Origin: Lates calcarifer
Lineage: Eukaryota; Chordata; Actinopteri; Centropomidae
Reading direction: 5' to 3'
Length of the DNA: 64,000 nt
Assembly (NCBI RefSeq): GCF_001640805.2
Contig: NC_066855.1
Location: forward strand, 16,276,236 to 16,340,235
Made by a program: the position numbers and the translations under genes. This document shows positions 46,019 to 59,275 of the stretch, piece after piece. Numbering within the stretch: position 1 is the first letter of the stretch; every line of letters begins with the position of its first letter. Below the pieces are notes generated by a model. The model was not told where the DNA came from. It made no database searches and worked only from the letters and a program-made list of their open reading frames with translations.

Positions 46019-47439
46019 TCTGGCTGGTTTAGTCCTGTGGTTCCCAACACAGGGGTCTGGCCCCTCTAAAGGGTCACCAGATAAATCTGATGGGTCATGA
46101 GATGATTTACAGGAGAGGAGGGGAGAGACTACTATTATTAAAATACTCCAGCTCTTTGATGTCAAAAAGTTACATCACACATTTTTTACACTGTCCCTTT
46201 AATACTGAAGCTAAAATGTCATTATTGGAAGCATAGTAATTAGTAAGAGTCTCAAAAATTTCATCGAACCACAATCAGACACCTGGCATCATGGCATTTC
46301 GAAATGTACTGGTTTCCCCTGTCAGCATAATTACACAGGGATTAAATCTGAGCATTTTGGAGATGAGCTCTGTTTTGGGCTCTAAAACACCAAATGCATA
46401 GAAGACCAGAACAGAGGCTAACATCGCATCCACGTTCGCATGTGCTCGGCCTGAGATGGAGGCAGATAACCCTAAGTGCATGTTTTAGTAATGAGAAATT
46501 TTTTTGAGGAGGGTAAGCGATAAAACAGGATTGGGTTGCCTGAGGGCAATAATGTGCAATGAGCTGGGTAAAAATAGCATGTTGACAGTGTAAGGGGACT
46601 GTCATCCCCAATCAAGATTACCTAGCTTATGATATTCCCTGAACCCCAAACGCAATATCCTAGAGAGCTTTGAAATCTGTCTGTGAAGAATTATGTCAAA
46701 GTCAAAAGTTAAGATTGACAAAGTTCTGTAACGGACCAACGGTAACATACACAGAATTAATAGTCATTGTTGAATTTTGGAGTTTAAGAGTATTAATTTT
46801 GATTTTAGTCCTAAAATGAATCAGTATTTTGCTCATATTAGATTTTAAACTTCTTTAATTCATTCAAGAAACTACATTTATTAGACTTGTCCCTAATAGA
46901 GTTTAAGTGCTCCCATAAATCTCTCCTGTTGTTCAAATCAAATTTACATGACATTGCATGATTGGACATATTTCCTCCTGGGGCCCATGGTCACAAATAA
47001 TTTGAATTTATTATAGTCAAAGCAATAAAGTCACACTATTTAGAAAGCACACATTTAAAAACCAAACTGCAATGCAAATTTTTAAAGAAGGGTTTACAAA
47101 CCAAATGTGTAAAAGCAGACAAAACATCCAAAAAATAGAAGGAAAGAAAAAAATAAGGCCCATTTCAGCAGAGGTCTTCATTCAGAGCTAAGAGCTTAGA
47201 GGTATAAATGGCAGAGCCTTCAAATTAAGTATGACCTTGAAATAAATGGTCTGTGGCACTGGACCGCAGAGTGATTTATGGCTGTTAAACCTCTTCATAA
47301 AAAACAGTCAATACACCCTAACATTTTAAAACAAAGACTAAATGTCTTTGAGGATATTTCTTTATATAATAAACAAATTAAGCAGCCTGGTGATAATCCT
47401 CTCTGTGTTTTTTGTTTTTTACAGTGGACGCTCATTTAT

Positions 47440-47590
47440 TATTTTGGCATTGTTTGCTGTCTGTTTGCATGTGAGGTGGTGAAAGGAGTTTTACAACTGA
47501 AGCAAAATGAGGTGGATTTAATGTTTAATGTTTCATTATTTTCTAGTTAAAATACTATTGTTGTTATGGGACCAGTGCTGCAGTCTGTTT
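47440..47590 (+). repeat. Direct duplication, copy 1 (left of Tc1 relic)
   Basis: TTTTGGCATTGTTTGCTGTC, GAAAGGAGTTTTACAACTGA, GAGGTGGATTTAATG and TTGTTGTTATGG are repeated with changes at 48441-48608, about 1 kb away in the same orientation. The two copies flank the Tc1-like relic. Confidence 0.75.
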
Positions 47591-47604
47591 TCTGTTTACA
47601 GTGA

Positions 47605-48115
47605 TTCAGGAACTATTCAGACCCCATTCACTGCTTCAGTGCTGAAATCATTCAAATTCATTTTTCTCTCCTCAATGACAAAGCCAAAATAAAATTACAG
47701 AAATTATAGCTGATTTATTAAAAAAAAAGGAAAAACTGAAATATCACATTGATACCAGTATTCAGACCCTTTACTCTGTACTTATTTGAAGTGCCTTTGG
47801 CAGTGATTACAGCCTTGAGCCTTTTTGGGTATGATGAGATGAGCTTGGCACACCTGGATTTGGGAATTTCCTGCCATTCTTCCCTGCAGATCCTCTAAAG
47901 CTCTGTCAGGTTGGATGGTTGGTGTCAGTGGACAGTCATTTTCAGGTCTCTCCAGAGATGTCCGATCAGGTTCAAGTCAGGGCTCTGGCAGGGGCACTAC
48001 AGGACATTCACAAAGTTGTCCCTAAGCCACTCCTATGTTGTCTTGACTGTGTGCTTAGGTCCACTGTCTGTTTGGAGGTTGAACCATCAGGCCAGTCTGA
48101 GCCCAGTCTTTCTAT
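47605..48115 (-). mobile_element. Tc1-like transposon relic (second family), 3' half
   Basis: On the plus strand GTATTCAGACCCTTTACTCT, TTTGGCAGTGATTACAGCCT, GGTATGATGAGATGAGCTTG, TCCAGAGATGTCCGATCAGG and TCTGGCAGGGGCACTAC is the reverse complement of the C-terminal transposase region and 3' end of a widespread fish Tc1-like element. It is therefore oriented on the minus strand. It stops near 48115, so the 5' half, including the DNA-binding domain, is missing. Distinct in family from the relic at 13.9 kb. Confidence 0.88.
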
Positions 48116-48440
48116 GTTTAACAACACTCAAGATATTACATGAAGTGCAAATGCAGAAAGAGATTCAACCTGCAAGCTGCTCTTTAAGGGAATATTCGAG
48201 TGGTATCAGGGTATTTCTCCAAAACGATCAACTATGCCTTTAACCTTGAACGGATAAACAGGTTTAAGCTCGATTTTTCAGTACAACATGTTAAATGTTG
48301 ACAGACAGCCTATGTGTAACTGTGACAGAGGGATGACAGTATTTATACAATAAACTGCTGACCTACCTTTAAAAACAGATAGTATACTCTATACCTGACC
48401 ATTTTATGACAGAGTAAATGTCATGGAGGAGTTGTTTCTG

Positions 48441-48608
48441 TGTTTTCTGGCATTGTTTGTTGTCAGTTTGCACGAAGGAGTTTTACAGCTGAGGCAAATT
48501 AAGGTGGATTTAATGCCCAGACATTGTTTCATTATTTGTAGTTTTAGTAGCAGTAGTGTAGTTGTTATGGTATGTGTTGTTTCCATTTGCTACAGTACTG
48601 CAGTCTGC
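48441..48608 (+). repeat. Direct duplication, copy 2 (right of Tc1 relic)
   Basis: TTCTGGCATTGTTTGTTGTC, GAAGGAGTTTTACAGCTGAG, AAGGTGGATTTAATGCCC and GTAGTTGTTATGG pair with copy 1 at 47440-47590. Confidence 0.75.
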
Positions 48609-48957
48609 AAAGGTTGATTCATCATTTTGAGATAGAGGATTGCTCACTGTTCCAAGAGGCTGATAACAGTATTGATATGCCATCTCTCTGTGTTAAATAT
48701 GTTACACATCTGATGATTTAAGAATTGTGGTTTTAGGGGGAGTTAAATGACTTGGCCCGCACAATGAGGTTACCAGATTTGGCTTGCCCAAAGACCAAAA
48801 CCAGCATCTGTGTTCACCGTTTTTGCAGGCAATGTTTTGGCAGATGAATAAAGTGTTGTTTGTCAGAGGGTAGTTCCAACAACTGTCCTTAAAAAAAAAT
48901 CACAAATTGTTGTTTTTATATTTTATGTACAGGTGAAACAAACAAGCTTTAAAGGTG

Positions 48958-49140
48958 CTAGCAGTCATACGGTCATATTTTCACTTTGAGAAAGCTAGGC
49001 TAGCTGTTTCCCCTTGCTTCCAGTCTTTATGCTAAGCTAAGCTAAGCGCCACCTGACTCAAGCTCTGAACTTATCTCACAGACATCGATCGAGATCGACG
49101 GAAACCCCCTCTCTCAGAGAGAAAGCAAATTCCACGGTAA
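48958..49140. repeat. Dispersed fish repeat with GCTAGCTGTTTCCCCTTGCT / TGCTAAGCTAAGCTAAGC
   Basis: AGGCTAGCTGTTTCCCCTTG, TTCCAGTCTTTATGCTAAGC and CTCTCAGAGAGAAAGCAAAT occur in the order seen in a very abundant teleost repeat. A piece of the same repeat (GAGAGTGGTATCAATCTTCT) is at 18413-18432. Confidence 0.65.
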
Positions 49141-50439
49141 ATGAGTAAATGTGATCAGGGAAGCGTTTGAGTGGATAAGTCGAGACAGAGGCCAGCTCTT
49201 GAGGTTTCTTGGAAAAGCCTCTCTCTCTTTATTAATTTTACAGGCAGCTCTTTCAGTAGCACATGTACTGTCTTGGACATTCATACATAACATGCATGAA
49301 TAACGTGAGGTTCACGCTGTGCATCTCCTTTTTGTTACAGTACACCTCACACAGAAGGCACTGGCACAATAGTGTTAACATTCTCCTGCAGCCACTGACA
49401 GCATCGTAAAACGCCATTTGCATGGGTCACGAGCTCAAGGTCCCTAAAATAACTGCTGATATCATGTGGTGGCTGCTGCCAAACTGGTGATTTGCCCAGA
49501 GTTATATTAACGGCAGACAGGTTCGTCTCTGGAGCATCTTAGAAGGCTCACAGTGGATTTCATTGTTTGAAGGGATGGACGCTACATAGTACATATCAGT
49601 TTTAATCTTTGCTTAGTGGCCGGCCATTGTTGTTTCTGAATGGGTGTTAAAAACAGCTCCTGGTCCGTGCCAGGTGCTAAATCCTCCCTGTGGAAACAGG
49701 AGCTCTAGGTACATGTGTATGGAACACAGGCATCCCTCCAAGCCCGAGGCTAAATGATCCTCTTTACATTTTATTTCCCAACACTACAAACACACTGCTT
49801 AGTAACTAACAGTGTACACAGGGTTTCTCTCTGTGGCTAAAAATCAGCAGAATAGAGCAGAAATGCTGCTGTAACTGTACGCCCTACACAAGCATATATG
49901 CTGACCCAAATTTAGTCACACATGCTTAGCACCAACACAACGGATCAATGGCTGCAGCTAAGAAGCATCTTCCTCCTCTGTGCATTTGGAGCACGGGTGT
50001 AATTAAAACCAGCATCAGCAGGGAGGAAAATAACATATTATTTGCTCTAAATGTGAGCAAAGCCCCATGTTTCTGGCACCACTGCAGAGCAGAACAAACT
50101 GTAAAAATCTGAGCTGTAACCTGATACATTTGCTTGTTTTTGCAGGTCAGCTATTGTTCCTGGAAGCTCTGAGCCTCTGAAAGTGATGTGAGTGTGAAAG
50201 GTACTGTACTGAGGTGTAGCGTGAGACTTTCACCTAAGAACATCCTATCCATGTTTCCTGAGCTAATATTTATTCTTGCTTCATTGTATATCTTACAGAG
50301 CACACTGTAAGCCTGCGCTACAATCAGTGAAGCTCTTATTTACAGCCGAATATTGTTTCCTACAATATTTTGTTGTGAGAAGGTCTGCACAAGCAAACCA
50401 GTCTCACAGCAGTCTGTGAAATCACCTATTGGTTCATGT

Positions 50440-50845
50440 ACATGGATACAAATCTTCAGTTTTGTTATGACACTCAGCACAACTTTCAAATTAATAGATT
50501 TCAATTTGAAGATCAGCATCATGGCAGTTCGTGAAATAGTCATGAAATCTGTATCAATCAACATGAAGTTTCCTTTTTCCATCACACTCAGTATGACTTT
50601 CAAACTAATGTATTTTAATTTGAAACCAAGTGTCATAGTTAATGAAATACTCAGTTTGTAATCTACTACATGACTACATGTCTACATGGACACAAATTTT
50701 CCCTTTTTTTTTTTTTTTTTTTGTAACACTCACCATGACTTTCAATTTTAAACTCAATATCTCATGTAAATAGACACAAAATTTCCTCCTCTTTTTTGGT
50801 GACACTCAGCAAATGAAATGAATGTATTCTAATTTTGAACTTATT
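50440..50845 (+). repeat. Imperfect tandem repeat, units with CACTCA and ATGACTTTCAA
   Basis: Four diverged units contain GACACTCAGCACAACTTTCA (50469), CACACTCAGTATGACTTTCA (50583), AACACTCACCATGACTTTCA (50725) and GACACTCAGCAAATG (50801), with spacings of 114, 142 and 76 bases. Two units translate alike (TLSTTFKLIDFNLK and TLSMTFKLMYFNLK), which reflects the repeat and not a protein. A T run lies at 50704-50722. Confidence 0.75.
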
Positions 50846-50883
50846 ATTATTATTATCATTATTATTATTATTATTATTATTAT

Positions 50884-50921
<38 letters not shown>
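50841..50921. repeat. (ATT)n(AGT)n compound microsatellite
   Basis: About 15 ATT units change into about 12 AGT units without a gap. Confidence 0.97.
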
Positions 50922-52649
50922 TGTATTATATTCAACTGTTTCATAAGAAAGTAATAATTTCAGTCCTACATAAAACAGTTTTAAAAATAGCTCCAACTTC
51001 AACAGTACAATTCTTTTACAGTTGATACATGAGTAATAATGTTTGAATGATATAATACATAATAGTTCAAAGGTCACAGAGGCCAGTTTTTTTGCACTGA
51101 ATTCTTCTTATATGACTATACCTACATACAAGTAACATTCTCAATGCAGGGCTTTTACCTATAATGTGGTATTATGACAGTGTGGTATTAGTACTTTACT
51201 TTTAATAAAGGGTCTGAAGACACTGCTGGTAAAAGGGGAAATAATCCTAGTGTAAGTCAGTCTCTTCCACAAACAACTCCACACACTAACAACTCAGGAA
51301 TCCTAGTAAGTCAGAAAGTAAAACTGTTTCTGAAAAGAACCAGACAACAGCTACATTAATGCAACTTTCCACATCTCCCCACACTTCTACAATCAAATAA
51401 CCATGAGTATTTAGGTGAGTAGCTGTACCTGCATGTGTTCTGAAAACATGCCACCCTGCTGTTCATGGAAAAGTTTGCTACCACCTTATTTTAGAAAGAA
51501 AGAACTTGTTAAAATCATTCAAACTGGAAACTGGAGGTACTCTTGAGAAACTGCAGGCAGTCTACACTGAGGGGAATAGAAGCCAGTTTTCACACTGGGT
51601 GTGTATTCTGGCTTGCTTCTGTTTGGTTGAGGCACCACAAAGGTTTGCTTAGGACTGTGCAGCCTGTTTTGAAATGAAATGAGCTGTAAAGAGAGAAGAA
51701 TAATCTACTTTCCTACTACTTACTGCAGGCACACGTGAAGAGAAAACATGATCGCACTTTGCCAATAAAACACTGACCTGTTCATCCCATGGTATGTTAA
51801 TGTAAATACAGTGGGAGAAAACAAGACTATCGAATTAAAGAATAAATGATATTACAGCCCACAGACTTTAATCAGTTAACTGAAACAATAAATACAAGGT
51901 TGCTTGTTAAACATTCAGCCATGTTGGATCCACCTATGTAATATGGCATATTGCACACCAACAGAGGGATGTTCAGGTCATGCTAAGGTAACCTCTGTAG
52001 CGTGGGTGTAATTCAGCTCCACTGTTTTATACTAGACATTTTCTGTTAATGTTTGCTAATGAGTCAAACTACAACATGTGTTTTACATTACATGGTAAGA
52101 GTGAGGTTTGCGGGCTATAAAACTTTAATTAGTATCTGTTGGAGCCAGTAAATATTTCATTGGTACCTGATTCATGCAGTGAAATTACCCTTTAAATCGG
52201 ACACTGTATTATAAAGTGTTGCAGAAAATATAAGTATGCACACTTTTGACACACACAGCCCTGCTCATCACATTATATTTGGATCTTCCCCTTCAGTCTC
52301 GTCTATCTTTGATGTTACGCTCACATGCTCCCGACTCATGCTCCGCCGTGCTCGAGCTCATTCAACAAAAAGATGCATTGCATTCCCTGTGAGTGAGCAG
52401 GGGGGTGAGCCAGGGCGAGGGCTTTGCCACCCCACTGACCGCGAGCATTACTCTAAATAAAACTACACCCCCTGCCCCCTTCCTCCTTTTTTTATCCTTT
52501 ATAACTGGCACAAGACCCGGCACCTCACAGCAAGCCAGAGAAATGTGTATCCACATAAGTGCACACACATGATGCTCCCACACTTTCAGGCACACACACA
52601 GGCGCAAACATACATATGAGAATCTACTGGCCTCCCTCTGGGGACCATT

Positions 52650-52960
52650 AAGGGAAAGTCAAGCTTGGCAACAAATGGTGAAGGGGTTTCCGGGTGGGGC
52701 AAGACGTGGAACAACAAAGATAGTAATGCCAGGCTGAGTCACGAACCCAGAGGAGGGCGTGCAGTGCCACGGGCACCTGTCATGAGTCAGTGGCTGAGCA
52801 GTCTGGACAACGCCCCCTGGACGTCTGTCATCCCCTCCATACATATGTTTGACAACATACTGTAATCGTCTGGGAGAGGCAGCAAAGATATCGAGGAGCT
52901 TGCAATGATTAGCACGATGAGCATGTGTTGATCGCTCCAATTAGGCTTCGTTCCAGGCTC
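52650..52960. promoter_or_regulatory. Candidate intronic regulatory element
   Basis: A repeat-free stretch of higher GC than the surrounding intron. It contains two AP-1/MAF-type sites, GCTGAGTCACG near 52734 and CATGAGTCAGTGGCTGAGC near 52780, an E-box-like CATATG at 52843, and a CCAAT (CTCCAATTAGG) near 52937. The clustering makes it a plausible enhancer in crhr1 intron 3. This is inference from composition and motifs only. Confidence 0.25.
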
Positions 52961-53659
52961 CAAGTCTCCGCAGGAAGGTTAACTCAAGTGCATTTTGACT
53001 TTTTGGATCTTCAGACCTGGATTTTTTCCAGTTTACTTTCCAGGCTTTGCCTCCTACGTCTTAATTATGTGTTTTCTTGCTCACTTCATTAGCCACTTTG
53101 AATCAGACAGAGTAAAATATCTTGTCTGTAATGCCTGTTTTTGCCTTTATTGGCTGTTTTATGTGATGGTTGTCTGTTCTTACTTACATTTTTGTACTTT
53201 AAAGTAACAAAACGATCTTGATTCTGTTTCATTTTAAATGAATACTTTTACATTTAGGGAAATAGATAGATAATTAAATGAGCCTGATTCACTCATTAAT
53301 ATGAGAGTGATATCATTCAAACTGTCTACCAGATAATGCATGAGCAAATATTCCAAAATGTCAAACTCTTCCTTTAAGGCCATAGGGTTGTACAGTACCC
53401 ACAGACAGTATGTCAGTCATGTCTGTGAGCGTGGTCAGACAGCGTAACACTGTTATGTGTTTACTGGTTGACCTCCAGTTGATGTCCATCTGGAGGTCGC
53501 TCATGTCATGTACTATATGTGGTAGCAAATGGCCCGTGATGCCATTTAACCCGAAGCACGAGGGAAAATACATATATACCACTTCATTTTCAACTCTTGT
53601 ATATAAAGACTCTTCATGTCACATTAGTCAGAGAAAAAAAAAAAAGAAATATGAAGTGG

Positions 53660-53969
53660 ATTTATAAAGTACAAGTATCTCAAAACTGTACGTAGGTACA
53701 CCACTAGACTTTCCTTCTACCACTGCCATTTTAATGCTACTTTTTACATCTACTCTACTGCTTTTCAGAGGGAAATATTGTAGCTTTTACTCCACTACAT
53801 TAATCAGTCAAAACAAGTACTTTTACTTAGATACTTAAAGTATATTTTGCTGCTAATACCTCTTTCCCTTTACTGAAGTAGGATTTTTCATGCAGGAGTT
53901 GTAATGGAGTGTTTTAACAGTAATATTATTGATACTTTTATTCAAGCAAAATACGCCTTCCACCACTGG
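53660..53969 (-). repeat. Dispersed fish repeat, AAGTA-rich family (reversed)
   Basis: TACAAGTATCTCAAAACTGT, GCTTTTACTCCACTACATTA, ACAAGTACTTTTACTTAGAT and the terminal CCTTCCACCACTGG give a long, fairly complete copy ending exactly at the CCACCACTG landmark. Confidence 0.75.
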
Positions 53970-54479
53970 ATATCATTATGATGCCAAATATCACCTAAAA
54001 TCTATTCAGCGTCTGAAAAATGCCCTTTACAGTGGACCCTGGGTCTGAAAGTGTTAACACTTCCCTTACATGATCAGTTTGATAAATTCAGGCTTGTTCT
54101 GAAAAAAAGTGTGGAACCATGCAAACACTCTCCTATGGCTCAGCAACTTAAGTCGAGGATTTGTCAGGATCTAATTTTGGAAATCCAGCCTGGTATCCTG
54201 ATTCAGGGAACTGCTGTTTCATGGTACTGCTATTCAGGGCAGGGACATGTTCAAACCTCGGACACAATGGATGTCGGATTTACCTCCATTTATAATTTTT
54301 AGCACCAACGATTTTTAGAGAATGTAAGTTGGTTCAAGTCACAAACACTTGGCTCATAGCCCTCTCCTCTACAGTAACCTGCCATGGATAAAGTTTCGTA
54401 CTTCTGATGTCTAGTCTAAGTGGGTCAAGATGAGGACGAGTTTGTTGCTTAGCAGATTTAATAATGTGGGTTTTGAGTT

Positions 54480-54760
54480 CAGTTCATGGCCCCTTCATGT
54501 TATCCTGTAACTGGAGCAGAGACAAGAATTCGCATCACCCATCTTTTCTGTGGTAACTCTCAGAATCACAAATTTCAGATCCTTTTACTTATCTGTAAAT
54601 CTTTTCATGGATTTGTCTTTTGGCTTTGGATTCAAGAAGCTGACTTTTGTACCTGAACTCTGCAGTGATCTCCCTCTGGATCTGCAGACAGCAGCTACAT
54701 CCACTCAAGCTTTTAAGAGCCCACTCCAGACCCACTGTCCTGCCCTCGTCTTCACCGAAA
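54480..54760 (+). mobile_element. LINE ORF2 3' fragment
   Basis: The plus strand reads TLRITNFRSFYLSVNLFM, then ELCSDLPLDLQTA and AFKSPLQTHC. These match, in diverged form, the LHWLPV..RI.FK, LW..LPLD.R and FK..LKTH blocks of the end of fish LINE ORF2. Heavily decayed. Confidence 0.55.
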
Positions 54761-57532
54761 GCCTCTTAATACTGTCCTAACACACCACTACTAATACTAC
54801 TACTACTTTACTGTGATTACCACTGACACCTTGTTTGTCTGAGGATATTCAGAATTTTTGTTCATCTTTACTAAAATATATTACATTATTTTTATTATAC
54901 ATTACATTTGTTTTTACAAAAATAATTAAATATGAAACTAACATTGACACAAGAAATGTCTAAAAAGTACGTGCCTCAGTTTGATGTTCCACATTAAAAA
55001 AACATTTATTTAAGGACGGAGGACACAACTACTACTAAAATAATAATAACAACGATGAGAAGAACTTTTTCTGTTTATTTATTGTATCCCAATTATTTGG
55101 TCTCATAACAAGAGTGCAAATAATATTTTTTAAATATATACATGTAGGAAACAGTTTTCCATGGGTTATGCACCAAGAAGATTGTGCTCTCAATTCTTTT
55201 ATTGTGGTACAGTATTTTATACCCGTCATGTTATTTTTTTTCTCTTTCAGAACTGTTAATAGATCTCAGCTCGTGTATATTTGTGTGTATTATGCCTGAG
55301 AATGACATATCCAAGATAAAATGATTTTTGATCACAGATATGATTAACGTCTCTTCTGAAAGGTCAGATTTGGTTCAGAGCTAAAAAGCTACAAACATGG
55401 TGAAAAGGTACATTTGTTCTCATCTGTTTTTTAAATGATGTATTAATTTCATATTTTTTTGCACTCGGGTTACAAAATAAGCATCTGCTGTCTCAGTGAT
55501 GTTGGCAGCGTACAGTGGTTTACAGAATAACAATGAAAAACATCTTCTTTACTGAGAAGTAATTGAATTTATTATTTGACTTATACAGACAGTGACATGT
55601 CTAGTTTTGTAATGAAGGCTGTTGTAGACCACAAGCTTTTTTGATGTTTTTCATGCAGCTGAGAGCCTGAATATGTTCACATATTTATATATGGTTTTAG
55701 AAGGTAGGTTTTAGAAAACTACAAACAAGCCTCAGCTTCACTTTTAGCCAGGACATACCAGCATGCACTCTCTCAAATTAAAATCATTGAACACACTGTT
55801 ATATTTGAACCAGACGTGAAGCTTATGCAGATGGTTTTTAGCTACTTAGAGTGATGAGACAAAATCAGTGACTATGCAAGACGTTTTCTCATCATGAATA
55901 ACACCCAAAGGTTAAATGTTTGTAGTTGTGTTATCTAATAAAGCAGGGTGTAAAACCAGATCAATATAGTGGATCACGTCTGTACATACTGCCCTGTACA
56001 CAGAAACAGGGAAATTAATAGTTACCTTGTCTCATGGTGACTGCAAATCAGTTTCCAATGAAATGGAGTGGAAACTAATTAGTTGCAGCCTGTTCAGCCT
56101 GTATAGCCACATTCTTTGCTGGCTGTTTTGGCTCAGACAAAAAATATCATTGACACGTCAAGCACGTAAATTTAAAGGCCACACTTGTCATCACCTCCAC
56201 AAACCATCCAGTCTTTCTAGTGTGAAAGATGGAAATGTGTCCCCCTGTGAAAATTCCAAATTTCAGCGATAATACCTAACATGTGCTTGTGATTAAAATG
56301 AGTCGTTTCACTTTGTTGCTGGAATGTGTTGAAATTTAGAAGAGGAGGAGGCATCAAGCATTACACTGAACCCATGGGAGAAATATTAGAAAGAGAGGAA
56401 CATACAGTAGAGCACCTGAAATACTCTGAGGATGATTCTAATAAATCTGCATTGAAACATTCTGAGTGGTTTCTTTTGGAACAATTTAAAATCTGCATGC
56501 AAAAAAGACATGAAACCACAATCAATTTAAAGATATAATACGTGACTTTTCTGCAGTGGTTTACTTACATACCTTATTATCCCAAATGTATCAAGCAATT
56601 TTTAAACCTAGAGTAATTATGGTTTTAATGACGTTAATGGTCCATTTCATTTGGTCGTAGGTAAATAGTGTCATATACCCTTTGTACATGTGTCAGCTTT
56701 GTTGTTGTCAAAATAAGCCACATTTTTTCAGTACGTTTTTTAGGTCTTTGTCACTTTTAACTATAAATTTTAACTGGATGAAGGATTTTAGTCATCAGAT
56801 CGGAGAAACAAGCTGAGTAAACAAAAGCAGCAGGTCGGCTAGCAGCCCATTAGAGAACTGCTGCGTTCGCCGAACCGCATCAGAGAAACGCTGATTTTTA
56901 CTGCGAACCTGCTTTGTACTGTGTTTTCACTGGTTTAAATCACCTGGTCTGTTTGTTTTGGAGTGGACGAGACTGCACAATTGACACTGAAGGGATCCTG
57001 ACCAGGAGAAGCTGACTGCAGTAGTCATTTCTTATAGTTTTGATTGAGAAAATTACATATTGTGCATTTAAATTCAACAAAACTATTTATCCAACCAGGC
57101 AACAGCACACAGCTTTTAACAGCTGTTAAAATAAATAATGTTCTACAGAGCTCAAGCTCAATAAACACCCTTAACAAAAGCAGAACTCAGACCAACAAAA
57201 AACTGCTTTCTACAAGAAACGCTGTGAAAGACATGTCAAGACAACATACGTTAAAGTGCACTTTTTGCATATGATGTTTGTGACAGTGGGTCATTTCCAA
57301 AAATGCTTTAAAAATAGCAGTGCGTGAACCACAGAGGCAGAGGTCCAGGCTGTCACCATGACAAACCACTCTACAGAACAACAACAGTCACATCACAGGA
57401 GTGTGAGCGTGTTTAAGGTTCGTGCGCTTTCCCAAACTCAACACGTATAAACTCGCCCAGGAGAGTGCTCTGGAATGCAAGAGAGTGTGTGTGGTATGTA
57501 TATGAGGTTTATTAAAAAAAGCGAGTGCAGCC

Positions 57533-57553
57533 AAAAAAAAAAAAAAAAAAAAA
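57533..57553. repeat. Poly(A) tract
   Basis: A run of 21 A in crhr1 intron 3. Confidence 0.95.
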
Positions 57554-59174
57554 GACATGACAGTTTCTACTTCGCCCACCTCTGTCTTGAACTTACATCT
57601 TGAGCTGAGGCAGTTCGTTAGTGCTCCTGGCTGTTGTAATGTCAGTCGTTAGAATGATTGGAGTCACCTGAAGCATGAGGCCAAGTGTGAATGCTTGTTA
57701 AATCTCCTGGAAAGGGATGAAGAGATGGGCACTATACGTGTGGGATAAGTGGTGTTGTAGACCTTCTCCTCCATTGAGGGAAATGGTTATTGAGAAATTT
57801 CAGTCGGGACCGAAGTGACGGACCACCTGAAGATTAAAATTATCGGCTTTAAATGTGGTGCTTGTGTGATGGATGCCACTGACTTGTTCTGACTGTTTGT
57901 GCTGCTAAGTGTTGTTGAATAATGATTTCTCTGACAGACAACTCTTAAAGCCTTGTGTTCATGTCCTTGATGGTTTTAATATCCTGACAACCTGGTACTG
58001 TTTAGCTCAAGTGATGCAAGCAAAACCTTGAATGAAAACAGAGAATAAGCTGAGTAGACATGAAACAAAAGCCTGTAAGGTCACAGTGTTTGTCTACCTC
58101 TGGAATAAACAGCACTTTTTATCCAGATAAAATGCGTTTTATACCATTTATGTAATGAAATGACACAAAACAGCACAGGTGTTTTATTACATTCTCTCCC
58201 TCTGCCTCCTCTGACCTCACTGGTGGAAAATATCAAATATTTAATAATGATTAATAATGAATTAATGCTAATAATACATCTAAAAAGTTAAAGAAGCCAT
58301 GCCTCATTTGATATCCACGACTCACAATTCAGTAACAATATCACCGAGGAATTTTAGCATTCAAAGTTAAGTGACTCGGCCTTAATATTTCATGAAGTAA
58401 ACATGTCATCCTCCTGTATCCTGAACACTTTTCTCTACTATTGACCTTTGCTGGCAATGTCAGCTGATGAGCAGTCTTTTTTAAGCTTTTAGGCTATGCC
58501 TGAATAGAGATTATGTTAATCCTGAAGGTGAAATGAACCGGTCAAATTACTGGTGAGGCTGCAGCTGAATTTCAGCCCAACTCACTTTCCCTCTCTCAAG
58601 TGGCTCCTCAGGGTCCCGTGGGGGTTTTAGACTTTAAATTACCAAGAAACACATTTGCTTTTATCTCATAAATTGACTTAATTGTGTTTACTGTATGTCC
58701 CTTGGTTGTGTTTGTATTACTTCAGAGTGCTGCAGTGCCCTAGATAGATAGACATCACAGACCACAGATCCCTGTTTGATAGGAGGATGCCAGGAAGATG
58801 TTTGCTGGTGAATTTTTACCTACCTACACAGTATCTGTGTAATTAACACTGGTTATTAGTTATAAGACTCATTATTATACCTTGTCTAAATGAAAACATG
58901 AATTAAACATGAATCTGATTAAGTTAAATTCTTCATCATTTTCCTGAAAACCACCTGACATGAAAACACTCTAAAGGATAACTTTAAGTTATAAACTGTG
59001 TTATTGTGTTTCTTTGCCTTGTGAAGACTTGGGCTTTGAGCTTCAGTACTTTTTGAACACCGACTTCAGTGTCAAGAATTATTTTCATTACTGATTATCT
59101 GTGGATTATTATTTTTTAACTAACTGGTTAAAGGGTTATTCCAGTATTTTTGAGCTTGGCCCTTATTTTCCCAG

Positions 59175-59275
59175 CAACTCCTCTGTTCTGTGAGGTTAAA
59201 TTACTGTTTTTGTCAGTGGAGTCTGGTAGTGATATATAGTGATGTTTCTGGTTAAACAAAAAGGATCATACTCTG
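59175..59275 (-). repeat. Composite dispersed repeat, copy 3 (partial, reversed)
   Basis: On the plus strand TGTGAGGTTAAATTACTG, TTTTTGTCAGTGGAGTCTGG and GTTTCTGGTTAAACAAAAAG are the reverse complement of the first half of the copies at 19365 and 29985. Confidence 0.75.

Noticed and set aside
50762..51077. Asn/Thr-, Ile- or Tyr-rich frames across 50.8-51.0 kb
   Set aside because: They are simple translations of the (ATT)n(AGT)n microsatellite.
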